From Chitinophaga dinghuensis (GTDB lineage: Bacteria > Bacteroidota > Bacteroidia > Chitinophagales > Chitinophagaceae), in NCBI RefSeq assembly GCF_003259435.1, contig NZ_QLMA01000003.1:124001-188000 (forward strand): DNA of 64,000 nucleotides, written 5' to 3'. The notes beneath the pieces were generated by a model. That model had not been told where the DNA came from. It saw only the letters and a program-made list of their open reading frames with translations, and did not search any database. Of this stretch, positions 26,854 to 36,497 are shown piece after piece. Position 1 is the first letter of the stretch, and the number at the start of each line of letters is the position of its first letter. The translations under genes were made by a program, and so were the position numbers.

Positions 26854-27927
26854 ATGCGTTTTCGACCCTTTGCACTCAGCTACCAAAAGAAGGGCCTGCT
26901 GGCTGAGTCGTTGTATTTATTTGTGATAGGCGTATTAAGCCCTTTTGCGGTAGGGCTGCAGATATTCAGTCAGTTTTCATTCACATGGAGCCTTGTGCTA
27001 CTCAATATTTTTCAGTTACCTGTAATCATATTATTCTATCGTATCTATTTACCTTACACGATAGGGAAAGGCAGATTCTTATTAGCTGTGGCTTTGTTTC
27101 CAGTATACATATTGGTGTATGAATTGGGTTCCAGGTGGAGTAGTCTTGTAATGATTCATCTGCCATTTATACCGAAAGTATACCGGGACAATCTTTTAAG
27201 CGCGCATCCGGAAGACCTGTCAAAAGGTTACTTTAACCAATCCCTGGGTTACACCTGTTTAGTGTTGCTGGCTGCCTCTTCGTTGTACGTCGTGAAGCTA
27301 CTATTTAAGAAACAGCATTACCTGGCTGTGGCGGAGACGGAAAAACTGAAACTGGAGCTGAATCAATTAAAAATCCAGATACAGCCTCACTTTTTTTTCA
27401 ATACGTTAAACAACATCTATTCATTGAGTGTGCAACAATCGCCAGGCACACCCAAGATGATTGAAGGGTTGTCTTCGATTATGAGGTATGTGATTTATGA
27501 GTGCCGCCATGAAACGGTTAGATTGGAACAGGAAGTAGAATTTATCAGAAACTACATCTATTTAGAAAATATACGACATGCTTCCATGAATCTGATTGAT
27601 TTCAGTATCCAGGGAGAGATAAATGATATCCATATTGAACCGTTGCTCTTTATGCCATTAATTGAGAATACCTTTAAACATGCCCTCCATCAGCATATGC
27701 CAGAGAAATGGGTTAAAATGGTGTTATCAATTGATGAAAATGAGCTTATCTTCCAAATCTCTAATGCAAAGAACTTATCGGCAAAGACCACAGAGAATAA
27801 CTATGGAGGGATAGGTTTGGTAAATGTACGAAAACGTTTAGCATTGCTTTATCCAGACAGACATGAATTGGTTATTCATGATGAGCCAGATACCTTTACC
27901 GTAACCTTAGTAATTAGCATTTCATGA
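26854..27927 (+). CDS. LytS/YehU-type sensor histidine kinase
   Basis: A 357-residue kinase with four predicted membrane spans in the first 160 residues, a short coiled coil, and the His_kinase domain starting LKIQIQPHFFFNTLNNIYSLS, where the histidine is the likely phospho-acceptor. A HATPase with PLLFMPLIENTFKHAL (N box) and GGIGLVNVRKRL (G2) follows. This is the compact LytS-type kinase paired with LytTR regulators in Bacteroidota. Its stop overlaps the next gene by 4 bp. The signal is unknown. Confidence 0.88.
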   Translation: MRFRPFALSYQKKGLLAESLYLFVIGVLSPFAVGLQIFSQFSFTWSLVLLNIFQLPVIILFYRIYLPYTIGKGRFLLAVALFPVYILVYELGSRWSSLVMIHLPFIPKVYRDNLLSAHPEDLSKGYFNQSLGYTCLVLLAASSLYVVKLLFKKQHYLAVAETEKLKLELNQLKIQIQPHFFFNTLNNIYSLSVQQSPGTPKMIEGLSSIMRYVIYECRHETVRLEQEVEFIRNYIYLENIRHASMNLIDFSIQGEINDIHIEPLLFMPLIENTFKHALHQHMPEKWVKMVLSIDENELIFQISNAKNLSAKTTENNYGGIGLVNVRKRLALLYPDRHELVIHDEPDTFTVTLVISIS

Positions 27928-28613
27928 TTAATTGTATTGTAGTTGATGACGAACCGCTGGCGAGACAGCTACTTGTTTCTTATATCGATCAGATAGCAGA
28001 TCTGCATTGCCTGGGCTGTTATAATACCGCGATGGATGCTTTTGTTGTACTTCAAAGCCAGCCGGTAGATTTGATGTTTTTGGATATCGATATGCCTGGC
28101 ATCAATGGGTTGAATTTTGTCAAATCCATCCGGAATCCGCCCAAAGTGATATTTATTACTGCACACGCTGAATACGCCGTAGATGCCTTTGAACTGGAGG
28201 CGGTTGACTATCTTGTTAAACCTGTTTCCATTGATCGGTTCCTGAAATCGGTTCAGAAAATCGTACAGCCAGTCAAGGCGAAACAGGAGGAAAGGGATAC
28301 CTTACAAACATCCAGTATCTTCCTTAAAGTAGACAAACGTTTAATAAAAGTGGACTTTTCTGACATCCGATACATAGAGGCATTGGGTGATTACTTAAAG
28401 GTCCATATCACGGGTGGTACTTTGGTGAGCTATATCCCTATCGGGAAAATTGAGTCTTTACTTCCTGCTTCAAAATTCATAAGAATACATCGGTCAACTA
28501 TTATCAATGCCAGTTTTATCCAATACCTGGAAGGAAATTTCATCGTAGTGGATGGCATACAACTCTCCGTAGGACTTACTTATAGAGATGCCTTGGTAAG
28601 AAGATTGTCCTGA
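27924..28613 (+). CDS. LytTR-family response regulator
   Basis: A 229-residue protein. The receiver domain has the acidic pair VVDDE, the phospho-acceptor Asp54 in MFLDIDMPG and Lys99 in DYLVKPVS. The C-terminal LytTR DNA-binding domain (about 130-229) reads IFLKVDKRLIKVDFSDIRYIEALGDYLKVH...RIHRSTIINASFIQY, a strong match. It overlaps the LytS gene by 4 bp. LytTR regulators often control nearby transport or peptidase genes; the S41 gene at 25012 and the hydrolase at 28897 flank it, but no direct target evidence is visible. Confidence 0.92.
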   Translation: MINCIVVDDEPLARQLLVSYIDQIADLHCLGCYNTAMDAFVVLQSQPVDLMFLDIDMPGINGLNFVKSIRNPPKVIFITAHAEYAVDAFELEAVDYLVKPVSIDRFLKSVQKIVQPVKAKQEERDTLQTSSIFLKVDKRLIKVDFSDIRYIEALGDYLKVHITGGTLVSYIPIGKIESLLPASKFIRIHRSTIINASFIQYLEGNFIVVDGIQLSVGLTYRDALVRRLS

Positions 28614-28648
28614 CGTTAAAAAATGAAATCATGAAATGCCGTAAACGC

Positions 28649-28681
28649 AAAAAAGTCACACCATAAGATGTGACTTTTTTT
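28649..28681 (+). terminator. Terminator of the LytS/LytTR operon
   Basis: AAAAAAGTCACA / TGTGACTTTTTT stem with a short loop, followed by T-rich sequence. Confidence 0.85.
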
Positions 28682-28896
28682 ATGCGGATTGAACCTATTT
28701 GTAAAAAGTGATAGCGATGGATTTGCCTGGAAATGAAGCGATTGATAGGTGAGATAGGAATAAAAAATTTAAAAACGACTAAATCCTTGATTGATGATTA
28801 ATCATTAAAGAGATAGCCTATTTGTATTACTTCCTCAATAAATGTATCTTTTATGTGTACCAATGCCTCTTTAGAACTATTAAAGAAAATAGAATT

Positions 28897-29928
28897 ATGA
28901 AACGAAAAATTCTCAGAATTCTCAAATGGACCTTTTTATTACTGCTATGCATATTTTTCTTCAGGGCTTGTATTCCTTCAAAACAAGATACCCCATCCAT
29001 TAAGCCAAGGCTCTCTACTAAATATTGGGATCTAAAAACAGGGTCTAGGATTGCATATACTTTTATTGAAGGGAAGGGTAATAAAAAGCCTTACCCTATT
29101 ATTTATTTACATGGAGGACCGGGTGGATATGTGCATTCAAAAGTGATAGAAGTTCTTGGGCGACTATCCGAAGAGGGGTTTGATGTTTATTTGTATGATC
29201 AAATTGGAGGGGGCTTATCTGCCAGGCTCGATAACGTAAATGAATATACGGCAACTCGTCATCAAAAAGACCTGGAGGCTATTGTAGCGCTTTTAAAAGC
29301 AGAAAAGGTAATTTTAGTAGGACAATCCTGGGGAGGAGCTTTAGCAACTCTATTTACCGCGGACAATCCCGGTAAAGTTGACAAAATAATACTTACCTGT
29401 CCAGGTGCTGTAAAACCAGTAATTGATTCTGTGGAAAAGTTGAAGGCTCCGGCTAGTTTAAATCTCAAAGATCCCTTAGATGTCAACGGTAGTGTGATTT
29501 CATTTTTATTGAAACCAAGATACATTGCAATTCGTGTTTGGGCATTATTGGGAAAGAAAATAGCAAGTGATGAAGAAGCGGATAGCTATCTCAACAAAAT
29601 GGCTGAAAAATTTACTAAAGGACTTGTTTACGATTCCTCAAAGATATTGCCTGAAGAAGGTGGCGGCGGCGGTTATTGCAACATTAAAACACCTACAAGT
29701 TATAGCAAACTTGAAGACCCACGACCAAAACTTATTAATAACAATATTCCTGTTTTAATATTAAAAGGTCAGTACGATAATATTCCCTGGGGCAATACAA
29801 ATGAGTATAAAGACATTTTTAAAAACAGTCAATTAAAAATAATTGAGAAGGCAGGACACGATATTTATATTGAAAAGCCTGACGAATATTTACAAGCAAT
29901 GCAATTATTTTTAACTCAGCCTTCGTGA
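28897..29928 (+). CDS. Alpha/beta hydrolase (proline iminopeptidase-like), membrane- or lipid-anchored
   Basis: The ATG at 28897 gives a hydrophobic N-terminal anchor, RILKWTFLLLLCIFFFRAC, consistent with a signal anchor or lipoprotein; the frame is open from 28822. The product is 343 residues. The hydrolase fold has the oxyanion HGGPGG loop, the nucleophile elbow GQSWGG with Ser144, and LKGQYDN plus KAGHDIYIEKP near the C-terminus supplying the Asp and His. The HGGPGG element is typical of S33 proline iminopeptidases. Substrate and localisation (probably periplasmic) are inferred. Confidence 0.78.
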   Translation: MKRKILRILKWTFLLLLCIFFFRACIPSKQDTPSIKPRLSTKYWDLKTGSRIAYTFIEGKGNKKPYPIIYLHGGPGGYVHSKVIEVLGRLSEEGFDVYLYDQIGGGLSARLDNVNEYTATRHQKDLEAIVALLKAEKVILVGQSWGGALATLFTADNPGKVDKIILTCPGAVKPVIDSVEKLKAPASLNLKDPLDVNGSVISFLLKPRYIAIRVWALLGKKIASDEEADSYLNKMAEKFTKGLVYDSSKILPEEGGGGGYCNIKTPTSYSKLEDPRPKLINNNIPVLILKGQYDNIPWGNTNEYKDIFKNSQLKIIEKAGHDIYIEKPDEYLQAMQLFLTQPS

Positions 29929-30267
29929 TCATAAACAGCAGCCAGGCGAATGGCCTATAATGCGCCGTGAATTAGCTGATCAGAGCGTAGAAGTGTGGAT
30001 TTGCTCCCCAGACCTGTTACGGATCAATATTTTTAATGATGAAGGATAAAGCTTATTGAATTATGTTTCATGCGAAAAAGGCTTCAAATCGAATGATTTG
30101 AAGCCTTTTAAATTTTGCGGGGCAGAGGGGACAATTTTCGAAGCTTTTTGTTGATAATTTATCTAAAATTCAGACATTTATTAGCAGTATAAATTGAAAT
30201 TATGAACAAATACGAAAATTGCCTCAGTTTGTTTTGCGAGGATTTCAATATTGATACACCCTCTCTT
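29929..30267. other. Intergenic region containing a terminator only
   Basis: About 340 bp between convergent units. It contains the hairpin at 30077-30109, and no gene is apparent. Confidence 0.5.
30077..30109. terminator. Terminator hairpin between convergent genes
   Basis: AAAGGCTTCAAATC / GATTTGAAGCCTTT stem followed by T-rich sequence. Nearly the same core occurs at 24930-24962. Confidence 0.75.
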
Positions 30268-31380
30268 TTATTCTGTTTTTGCCAAATATCCCTCCAGCAA
30301 ATGCACGGCTTCCTCAAACGCCGCCCTACTTCCGATCCGCTGCAATGCCTTTGATTGTTTGAGTATCAGATCCCGGCACTTCGGATGCTTTTCCATACCA
30401 CTCTGTTTATATTGATCTCCAGCTAATTTATAAAACGATACAGCTACCTGGAAAGCATTCGCCTGTGTACCTTGTTGTTCCAATTCTGCTGTGCCAGCCA
30501 TTACAATATAAGCATCTGCCAGTAATACTCGATTGTCAGTTGTCATTTTGGTCGGGTCAATTGCCTTCAGGCGGGCGATTTCAATTTTAGCCTGTTGCTT
30601 AGCGCCTTCAAAATTACCGTCCTGTAAATAGGAGTCAGCCAGCTTTACTCTTATTGCAGAATTATCAGGTGATTTTAACAACAGGTATTGCAATAATTCT
30701 GTTTTTACAATTTTGAGGGTTTCTTGCTGTTCGTTTTTGTAAAAATTGAATAGCTCATCACACAATTCATTTGGATATTGCTTCATGACATTTCCCACTT
30801 CCAGTAATTCCCTGATGGCGGTAAATTCATTGGGTTGGTAGTCTCTCAGATATTTAATAATTTGTGCTATTCTTGGTCTGCTATCAATTTCCATTCTAAT
30901 GATCAGGTTCGCTGTACCCTGTACGAGATTCTTGCCTGGTTCTTCAATAAATGCCAGTAAGGAGAGATTCTTTTTCATACCATCGAAGAAGGAACCATTT
31001 TCCATAGTGGCAGTTAATACCTGCGTTTCGCGATCCACCTGCTTGGCCGAAATTCGCCAGTTTGTTTCATCAATTCCTGTGAAGATGTTGACCTGGTCCG
31101 CATTTTTGTAATCATGTACGATTTCTCTGTATCGTTTAGCTCCAATACCCAGAAAGCCGCCTCTTTTCTTTTCCACTTCATAAGGGCGTAAGTCAACCGT
31201 ACCTCTGATGGTTATTTTTACGCTATCGCCAAGACTAATCAAGGGGCGATAAGGGCCATTGAATAACACCTTCTGTGGGGATTGCCAGGCGTAGGTGATA
31301 TTGCCTTCCAGGTTTTGGCCGTGGATAATTCCTGCATATAGCAAATAGATACAAAGGATGAAAAATATCTTAGTGCCCAT
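30268..31380 (-). CDS. Secreted TPR-like protein, third gene of a novel secreted operon
   Basis: The ATG at 31380 gives a clean signal peptide (MGTKIFFILCIYLLYAGIIHGQ) and overlaps the stop of the upstream gene by 11 bp; earlier in-frame starts would overlap more. The product is 370 residues. The N-terminal half (20-190) is beta-rich and may be a domain that binds the neighbouring giant protein. The C-terminal half has helical, tetratricopeptide-like repeats (NSAIRVKLADSYLQDGNFEGAKQQAKIEIARL, RVLLADAYIVMAGTAELEQQG). I do not recognise the family. Tight coupling implies a stoichiometric partner role. Confidence 0.6.
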   Translation of the reverse strand: MGTKIFFILCIYLLYAGIIHGQNLEGNITYAWQSPQKVLFNGPYRPLISLGDSVKITIRGTVDLRPYEVEKKRGGFLGIGAKRYREIVHDYKNADQVNIFTGIDETNWRISAKQVDRETQVLTATMENGSFFDGMKKNLSLLAFIEEPGKNLVQGTANLIIRMEIDSRPRIAQIIKYLRDYQPNEFTAIRELLEVGNVMKQYPNELCDELFNFYKNEQQETLKIVKTELLQYLLLKSPDNSAIRVKLADSYLQDGNFEGAKQQAKIEIARLKAIDPTKMTTDNRVLLADAYIVMAGTAELEQQGTQANAFQVAVSFYKLAGDQYKQSGMEKHPKCRDLILKQSKALQRIGSRAAFEEAVHLLEGYLAKTE

Positions 31381-34300
31381 AAATTTCAGTTGAATTACCG
31401 TTATCAAATCTGGTTATAGATCCCGCATATAGGGTTTTGTTCAATAATGCGTTTTTGATGGCACTTTCATACCGCTCGTATTCTTCCGTTGAACAAATCA
31501 ACTGATAGTTCTCAGGTGGGGATCCCTTTATTGTTTGCAGTTTTACCAGGTATAGGTATTTATTTTTGTCGTCCTCTTTCTTAATTCCTTTCAGCGAAGA
31601 CTGTACAGCAAACACGAAATAGCATTTGTCCATTTGGGCTGTTGCTGAACTCGCCCGAAGTTCTAATTCCCATTTGCTCCTGAAGTTATAGCCTTCAAAG
31701 TAGGCCGGGATGTAATCCACTCCTGGCGCTTTTACCCAACGGGTCCGGAGATTTTGAATGACATTGGGATCTGACAGCTCTGGTCCATCTGCACCTGTTC
31801 TTAACCGTTCTTCCGTGCTTTTCTTTGGTGCTTTTCGTTTCAGTAATTGTAAATCACCACTTTCATTTAATGATACTCCAGGATGGCTGATTGAAATGGG
31901 GACATCCAGAGACCTACCGTCTTTGTCCACTGCGAGAAAAGCTACCATTATGGTTTTGATGGAGGAATTGGATGCGTCAAGATTCCAACGATTCTGATTG
32001 GACAATGGTTCTGATAGATCGAGTGGAAATTTGTAAGAAGGATTGCTGGAATAGCTTGCCCCTTTCTTCCAGGTAGTGAGGTCTTTCCATTCTTTAGCGA
32101 AGTCTTTGCTCAATTCTACCCTGATTAGCCTGATTTCTGTTTCATCTGCATCTGCAGAACCGAATTTCAGGGACTTGTCATAGTTTTCAACCAAGGCTGC
32201 ATGGCGCTGCCAGTAATTATGAAGGGAATCGATATCCTGACGGGAACTTGAGATATCCGGGGTTTCTATCCACTCGAATAAGCGGATGGATTCATCTAGT
32301 GCTAGGCGTAAGTTGGAGTTGTCGGTGTATAATAGCTTGTCAAGCGTATTATCTGCACCATACCAGAAACTACTGGCTTTATTCAGGCGATGATAGTAGT
32401 AACGGAGACGTTCTGCATAATAGTAAAATATTGGCAGCTCTATTGAGATCTTTCTGCGTAAGCCAAAAAGTTTATCATCCAGTACATTTGCAACGAGCTT
32501 ATCGTACTCTTCAAATCTTTTACCACTCAGTTCGAGGTTGATTTGAGCGATTTCTTTTTCGTACACAGCGATCTGGCTGTTACGTCTGGAAGATTGTAGT
32601 TGTTCAAGTCTGTTCAATGTTTCTGTACGTAAGGCGATTTTTTTATTGTAGGCGTCTTTTAGTTGATCGATGAGATCACTGTTATCAAGCACTGCACCTA
32701 ATACATCCATGACTGAGGATATCGCTGTTCCTACGCCGGGAAAGGCCATGTCTACGGCTCTGGCGGTCATATCTCTCATGGCTTTGTTTTGTGCTTCGCC
32801 ACCAGTTTGCGTTTCGTTGACATAGAAGTTTTCTATGTCCATAGATGGGAGCTCTTTGTAGAGGTTATCCCCTTTATCTTTCCGGTAGTTCTCCATGATG
32901 ACGGTACCGATCGCTAGTTTGTAAGCTTCATTTTGTATCAAAGTGTCTTTTGCCTTATTGCCAGAGGTTTTGAGCCTTTCCTGGAATACCTCATAGATAT
33001 CCTGTTTGCGTTTTGGATTGTTTCCGGGGTCTTGTAATTTAGCGTCCTGCCATAGTATTGCGAAATCCGCGGAGAAGAACTTAGATGTCCACTCTGATTT
33101 TATTTTAGGAAACGACATCAGACGTTTTGCGAATTCGATTACGTTACCTGCGAGTTTAATCTTTGTAGGATCAAAATAGAGTTTGTAACTGTAGGTGCCT
33201 AAGATAAGGCTATCTTCTTTTATCCGAATCTCTACATCATCATGAACGGGAAGGTATAAATAGCCATCCTTTGCGATTGTCCATTTATTGGATAATGTTT
33301 TGAGTTTTACAAACAAGTCATTGTCGTTGGTGACATTTAACAGAATTCTCAGGTCGCTTTTGGCGGTTGCCGACAACAAGGCTGTGAAGGCATTTGGAGC
33401 TTTTGCAAAGAATTCTTTGAATATTATTTCCTGCACCTCCAGGTTATTGTTGTTTGTCAGCAATGTCTGCATTTTCTCCCAAAGGAAGTCGTTGATGTAT
33501 TTTGGATCTTTGTCCTTAAAGTAGTTAATGATCTTTGGGTCGAAGATTGTTTCAATTAAAACAGCTTTGATGACGGAGTCTCTGCCACTCATCTGAATAG
33601 CGGTAAACAGGGGTTTTAACTTGCTATAATTGTCTGATAGGCTTTTTAGCTCATCTTTCATTTTTGCAAATTTCTTTATGTCCGGATTGTTCAGGATGGT
33701 ATCGAGTATACTTGAGCCTAGCTTTAACAGGGCATCGTATTTTTTTTCCTGGAATGCTTCATAGGCGGCCCGTGGAAATCCGGTATATTTATTAAATGCG
33801 TCTTCGTATTCGGGGAAGTAGCCGGAATTGGCTACATAGTCTGTTAATTTCACCCAAGAGTCAAAGCCGCCATTCTTTAATTCAGCTGCTTTAGCAATGA
33901 TTTCTGTGGCTTTGCTTTTTAGTTCTTCTACTGATCGATAGTTTCTCTTTAAGTTATTCCATTCCTTTTGTGTTTCTGTATTTAGCAGGCCCATTTCAGA
34001 TAAGGCATCTCCAAATCCCATGATTTGATCGGGATAGAACATGTTTTTACCATTGATGGTGGCTTTGATGGCTTCTAAACCTTGTTTGGCTTTGTTGTAA
34101 TAATCATAAGATGCCTGCGCTGTATTAAAGATGTCATTGGCGCTACCCAGCAGGGAATTTTTAATATCAGGATTTGCATCCAGGAAATCGAAGGCGGTTT
34201 GTTTGATGTTTTTGGAGAGGTCAGGTATACCGTTGATACGGACGCCGATTGCGCATTCTGAGACAGCTTTTGTTATGCTGGCGACAATCTTTTGTTCATT

Positions 34301-35686
34301 TTTTTTCAATTCATCTTCGTATCCTTTTACTCTTTTTGACAATTCTTTTTGCTCTTCTTCAATGGCTTTTAGACGGTTTTTCAGACTGAGGATCTGATCT
34401 CCGTAGAAGTCAATGTTGGTGTTTGCAATTTCGTTCTTTTGCAGGTTTATTTCATGGGTATATTGGTCTTTTGATTGTTGGATCATGTTTTTGACAGATT
34501 CCTGGGTAATTCTGTCCTTATCGTTAATCAGATTCTCAATATTGGTATACAGATCATCAAATTTAGCATAGGCCCTTTGGAAGGTTGCTATTTCATTGGT
34601 GGGTATCAGAGGTTGCTGAGAGAATTCAATTCCCCAAAAGGTATAACCGCTTTCTAATAATAGTGTGCGGTAGGCGATGTCTTTTTGCAATAATTTATAA
34701 TAGAGTGAGTAAAGCGGACCACTATTATTCAATTTATTTACATTGATGCTGTTTGGCCCCGTTCCGGTAAGCTCTGCCGCCAAATGGTAGTATTTTATAG
34801 CATTGTCCCGGTCTTCTGCCATGTATAGCTCATCGGCGAGTTTCTTATAGATGATAGCGAGTTCCATTTGCATATCTTCTCGTCGGTCATTGACGGAGTA
34901 TTGTGCAATGAAGTCTATGTCATCTTTTGAGAGGTCCCGCCCATAGATCCTCAGATCATTGAGCTGCATGAGCTGGCGGTCGTTTTGATAAAATCCCAGG
35001 GTGATGATCTTACTGCTATTGGCAGCCATTGCCTGTTGTATATATGCCTTGAATGCCTGCTGATATGACTGGTTCTTAATGACAATTTCCTGCAGGGTTG
35101 GTTTCCCATTGGAAGTAGCTGTTTCAAATAGTGAGAAGCGGATATCAGGATCTGTGGAAAACGTAATCTGTGTGGAACAGTAGTACCATTTATCCTGGGA
35201 GAGGGTTTGTAAGGTGTCTGATGTTCCGCCGTTGGTGAAAATTAATTTCGGCTTTTTGTCCAGGGCGGTAATTTTTATTGAAAGTGTGTCCCGTTCAAAG
35301 AGGCGTATGGCCAGTAAAGTCCCCAGGGAATCTCGGGTGGCATCTACCTTTTGTGGATCTGTGTCTATCTTGAACCAGTACCCGTAGGTCCTGATGGTGT
35401 CGCTGGAGGCGGACAGTTCTTCGCGAATACCAATATGGGTTAATCCTCCGCGGCCGAGCTGGATGAATTTGTCATCTGCATATCTCAAATTGCCTTTGAA
35501 GAACTGGCCTTCCGGACTGCCTTCGTTGGTGAGCACCTGGGAAGGTGTGCCAACCTGATCACGAATGTCGCCATCAAAAAGATAATGGTATTTCAACCTG
35601 TCGCCTAGTTTTATATCCTGAGTTCGTTGTGCGTTGACTAGCTCATGACTTAGCAGCATGATGGCTAATCCTATTAGCTTTTTCAT
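31370..35686 (-). CDS. Giant secreted protein with LamG-like, coiled-coil and beta-rich C-terminal regions
   Basis: A 1438-residue exported protein (signal peptide MKKLIGLAIMLLSHELVNAQ). Residues 25-265 look like a concanavalin/LamG-type jellyroll (YHYLFDGDIRDQ..., TYGYWFKID..., MQLNDLRIYGRDLS). A helical stretch with TPR-like character and a coiled coil (about 415-465) follows. A hydrophobic Gly/Ala segment (TARAVDMAFPGVGTAISSVMD, about 972-992) is followed by a second coiled coil (about 1020-1065), a YYYAERLRYYYHRLNKAS helix, and a beta-rich C-terminal domain (about 1190-1438). The order of the C-terminal half loosely recalls Tc-toxin A subunits, but this is unproven. The gene starts 18 bp after the upstream amidase-like gene. 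Confidence 0.7.
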   Translation of the reverse strand: MKKLIGLAIMLLSHELVNAQRTQDIKLGDRLKYHYLFDGDIRDQVGTPSQVLTNEGSPEGQFFKGNLRYADDKFIQLGRGGLTHIGIREELSASSDTIRTYGYWFKIDTDPQKVDATRDSLGTLLAIRLFERDTLSIKITALDKKPKLIFTNGGTSDTLQTLSQDKWYYCSTQITFSTDPDIRFSLFETATSNGKPTLQEIVIKNQSYQQAFKAYIQQAMAANSSKIITLGFYQNDRQLMQLNDLRIYGRDLSKDDIDFIAQYSVNDRREDMQMELAIIYKKLADELYMAEDRDNAIKYYHLAAELTGTGPNSINVNKLNNSGPLYSLYYKLLQKDIAYRTLLLESGYTFWGIEFSQQPLIPTNEIATFQRAYAKFDDLYTNIENLINDKDRITQESVKNMIQQSKDQYTHEINLQKNEIANTNIDFYGDQILSLKNRLKAIEEEQKELSKRVKGYEDELKKNEQKIVASITKAVSECAIGVRINGIPDLSKNIKQTAFDFLDANPDIKNSLLGSANDIFNTAQASYDYYNKAKQGLEAIKATINGKNMFYPDQIMGFGDALSEMGLLNTETQKEWNNLKRNYRSVEELKSKATEIIAKAAELKNGGFDSWVKLTDYVANSGYFPEYEDAFNKYTGFPRAAYEAFQEKKYDALLKLGSSILDTILNNPDIKKFAKMKDELKSLSDNYSKLKPLFTAIQMSGRDSVIKAVLIETIFDPKIINYFKDKDPKYINDFLWEKMQTLLTNNNNLEVQEIIFKEFFAKAPNAFTALLSATAKSDLRILLNVTNDNDLFVKLKTLSNKWTIAKDGYLYLPVHDDVEIRIKEDSLILGTYSYKLYFDPTKIKLAGNVIEFAKRLMSFPKIKSEWTSKFFSADFAILWQDAKLQDPGNNPKRKQDIYEVFQERLKTSGNKAKDTLIQNEAYKLAIGTVIMENYRKDKGDNLYKELPSMDIENFYVNETQTGGEAQNKAMRDMTARAVDMAFPGVGTAISSVMDVLGAVLDNSDLIDQLKDAYNKKIALRTETLNRLEQLQSSRRNSQIAVYEKEIAQINLELSGKRFEEYDKLVANVLDDKLFGLRRKISIELPIFYYYAERLRYYYHRLNKASSFWYGADNTLDKLLYTDNSNLRLALDESIRLFEWIETPDISSSRQDIDSLHNYWQRHAALVENYDKSLKFGSADADETEIRLIRVELSKDFAKEWKDLTTWKKGASYSSNPSYKFPLDLSEPLSNQNRWNLDASNSSIKTIMVAFLAVDKDGRSLDVPISISHPGVSLNESGDLQLLKRKAPKKSTEERLRTGADGPELSDPNVIQNLRTRWVKAPGVDYIPAYFEGYNFRSKWELELRASSATAQMDKCYFVFAVQSSLKGIKKEDDKNKYLYLVKLQTIKGSPPENYQLICSTEEYERYESAIKNALLNKTLYAGSITRFDNGNSTEIYGH

Positions 35687-35704
35687 TGTAGTCAGGGTTT
35701 GTGG

Positions 35705-36373
35705 TTAGTACTTCATGTGGCCAACATAATTCAGCTGGTCGAACCAGGTCATCTCGACAAAGCGCCCAGGGGCAGAATTGCGATTTGGGGGGGCACCATT
35801 GTATTTTAGTAAATCTATGCTCATTGCTTTGTAGGCTTCTGCTACCAATTCAGAGCAATAGAATTTTTTGGGGCTACCAAGGGATACTGAGCGTATTTTG
35901 TCTAAGAACTTTACTTTAAGTGCCAGCCACTCTTCAAACACTCCACCCAGGTCATAGTCGGCGCCCAATTTGCTTAACAGAAAGGTTTGTATTGTGCTGA
36001 TGTTCGCGGGTGAAAGCTTTGTTTTTCGAAGTGCGACACTCAATGTATCTGAGGCCATCATGTCTTTGTAGGTGATGATGCGCACGCCGGAACCGACGGC
36101 TTCTACAAATTCCGGGTTGTTGGGATTTTTAATGCTGTACACTACCCGGGCATGGCTGATGGGATAGTCTGTCTGGTTCCGAATGATGCGCGAAATGAGT
36201 TCGTTTGTTGTTGACAGAATGATATCGCCGACCTGTAAGGCAGTCGGCATGATGGATTGGCCGCCAAATGTTGGACTGAGGGGGGGGAATTCCTGTTGGA
36301 AAGCGTTAAACGACAGATTGGGCAATAGAAGCCCGGAAATCGCTACGGATTTCAAGAATACTCTTCTTTTCAT
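35705..36373 (-). CDS. Tat-exported permuted-papain-like (YiiX/NlpC-P60-type) hydrolase
   Basis: A 222-residue protein with a twin-arginine signal at the N-terminus (MKRRVFLKSVAISGLLL). The catalytic order is that of permuted NlpC/P60 (YiiX-like) enzymes: GDIILSTTN (48-56), His74 in ISHARVVY, Glu91 in FVEAVGSG, and the nucleophile Cys173 in FYCSELVAEAY. Such enzymes cleave amide or ester bonds in peptidoglycan peptides, lipids or acyl groups; the substrate here is unknown. It is the first gene of the three-gene secreted operon, with the 1438-residue protein 18 bp downstream. Export of a folded enzyme through Tat is notable. Confidence 0.72.
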   Translation of the reverse strand: MKRRVFLKSVAISGLLLPNLSFNAFQQEFPPLSPTFGGQSIMPTALQVGDIILSTTNELISRIIRNQTDYPISHARVVYSIKNPNNPEFVEAVGSGVRIITYKDMMASDTLSVALRKTKLSPANISTIQTFLLSKLGADYDLGGVFEEWLALKVKFLDKIRSVSLGSPKKFYCSELVAEAYKAMSIDLLKYNGAPPNRNSAPGRFVEMTWFDQLNYVGHMKY

Positions 36374-36465
36374 ATAAGTGGTATTTGGATGCTTATGGAG
36401 TTAAATAAATGTTATTAAATAAAGGACTATTTATTATTAGCAAAGCTCTATTGTTACGTGGAAAT

Positions 36466-36489
36466 AAAAAATACTCAACCTGAGTATTT
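36466..36489 (-). terminator. Terminator after the LuxR-type regulator
   Basis: AAATACTCA / TGAGTATTT stem with a 3-nt loop, followed on the minus strand by TTTATTTC. It separates the regulator from the downstream secreted operon. Confidence 0.75.
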
Positions 36490-36497
36490 AGGTGAAC

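Noticed and set aside
31370..35686. Calling the 1438-residue protein a Tc toxin
   Set aside because: Only a loose similarity in order of hydrophobic segment, coiled coil and beta-rich end was seen; no diagnostic motif supports it.
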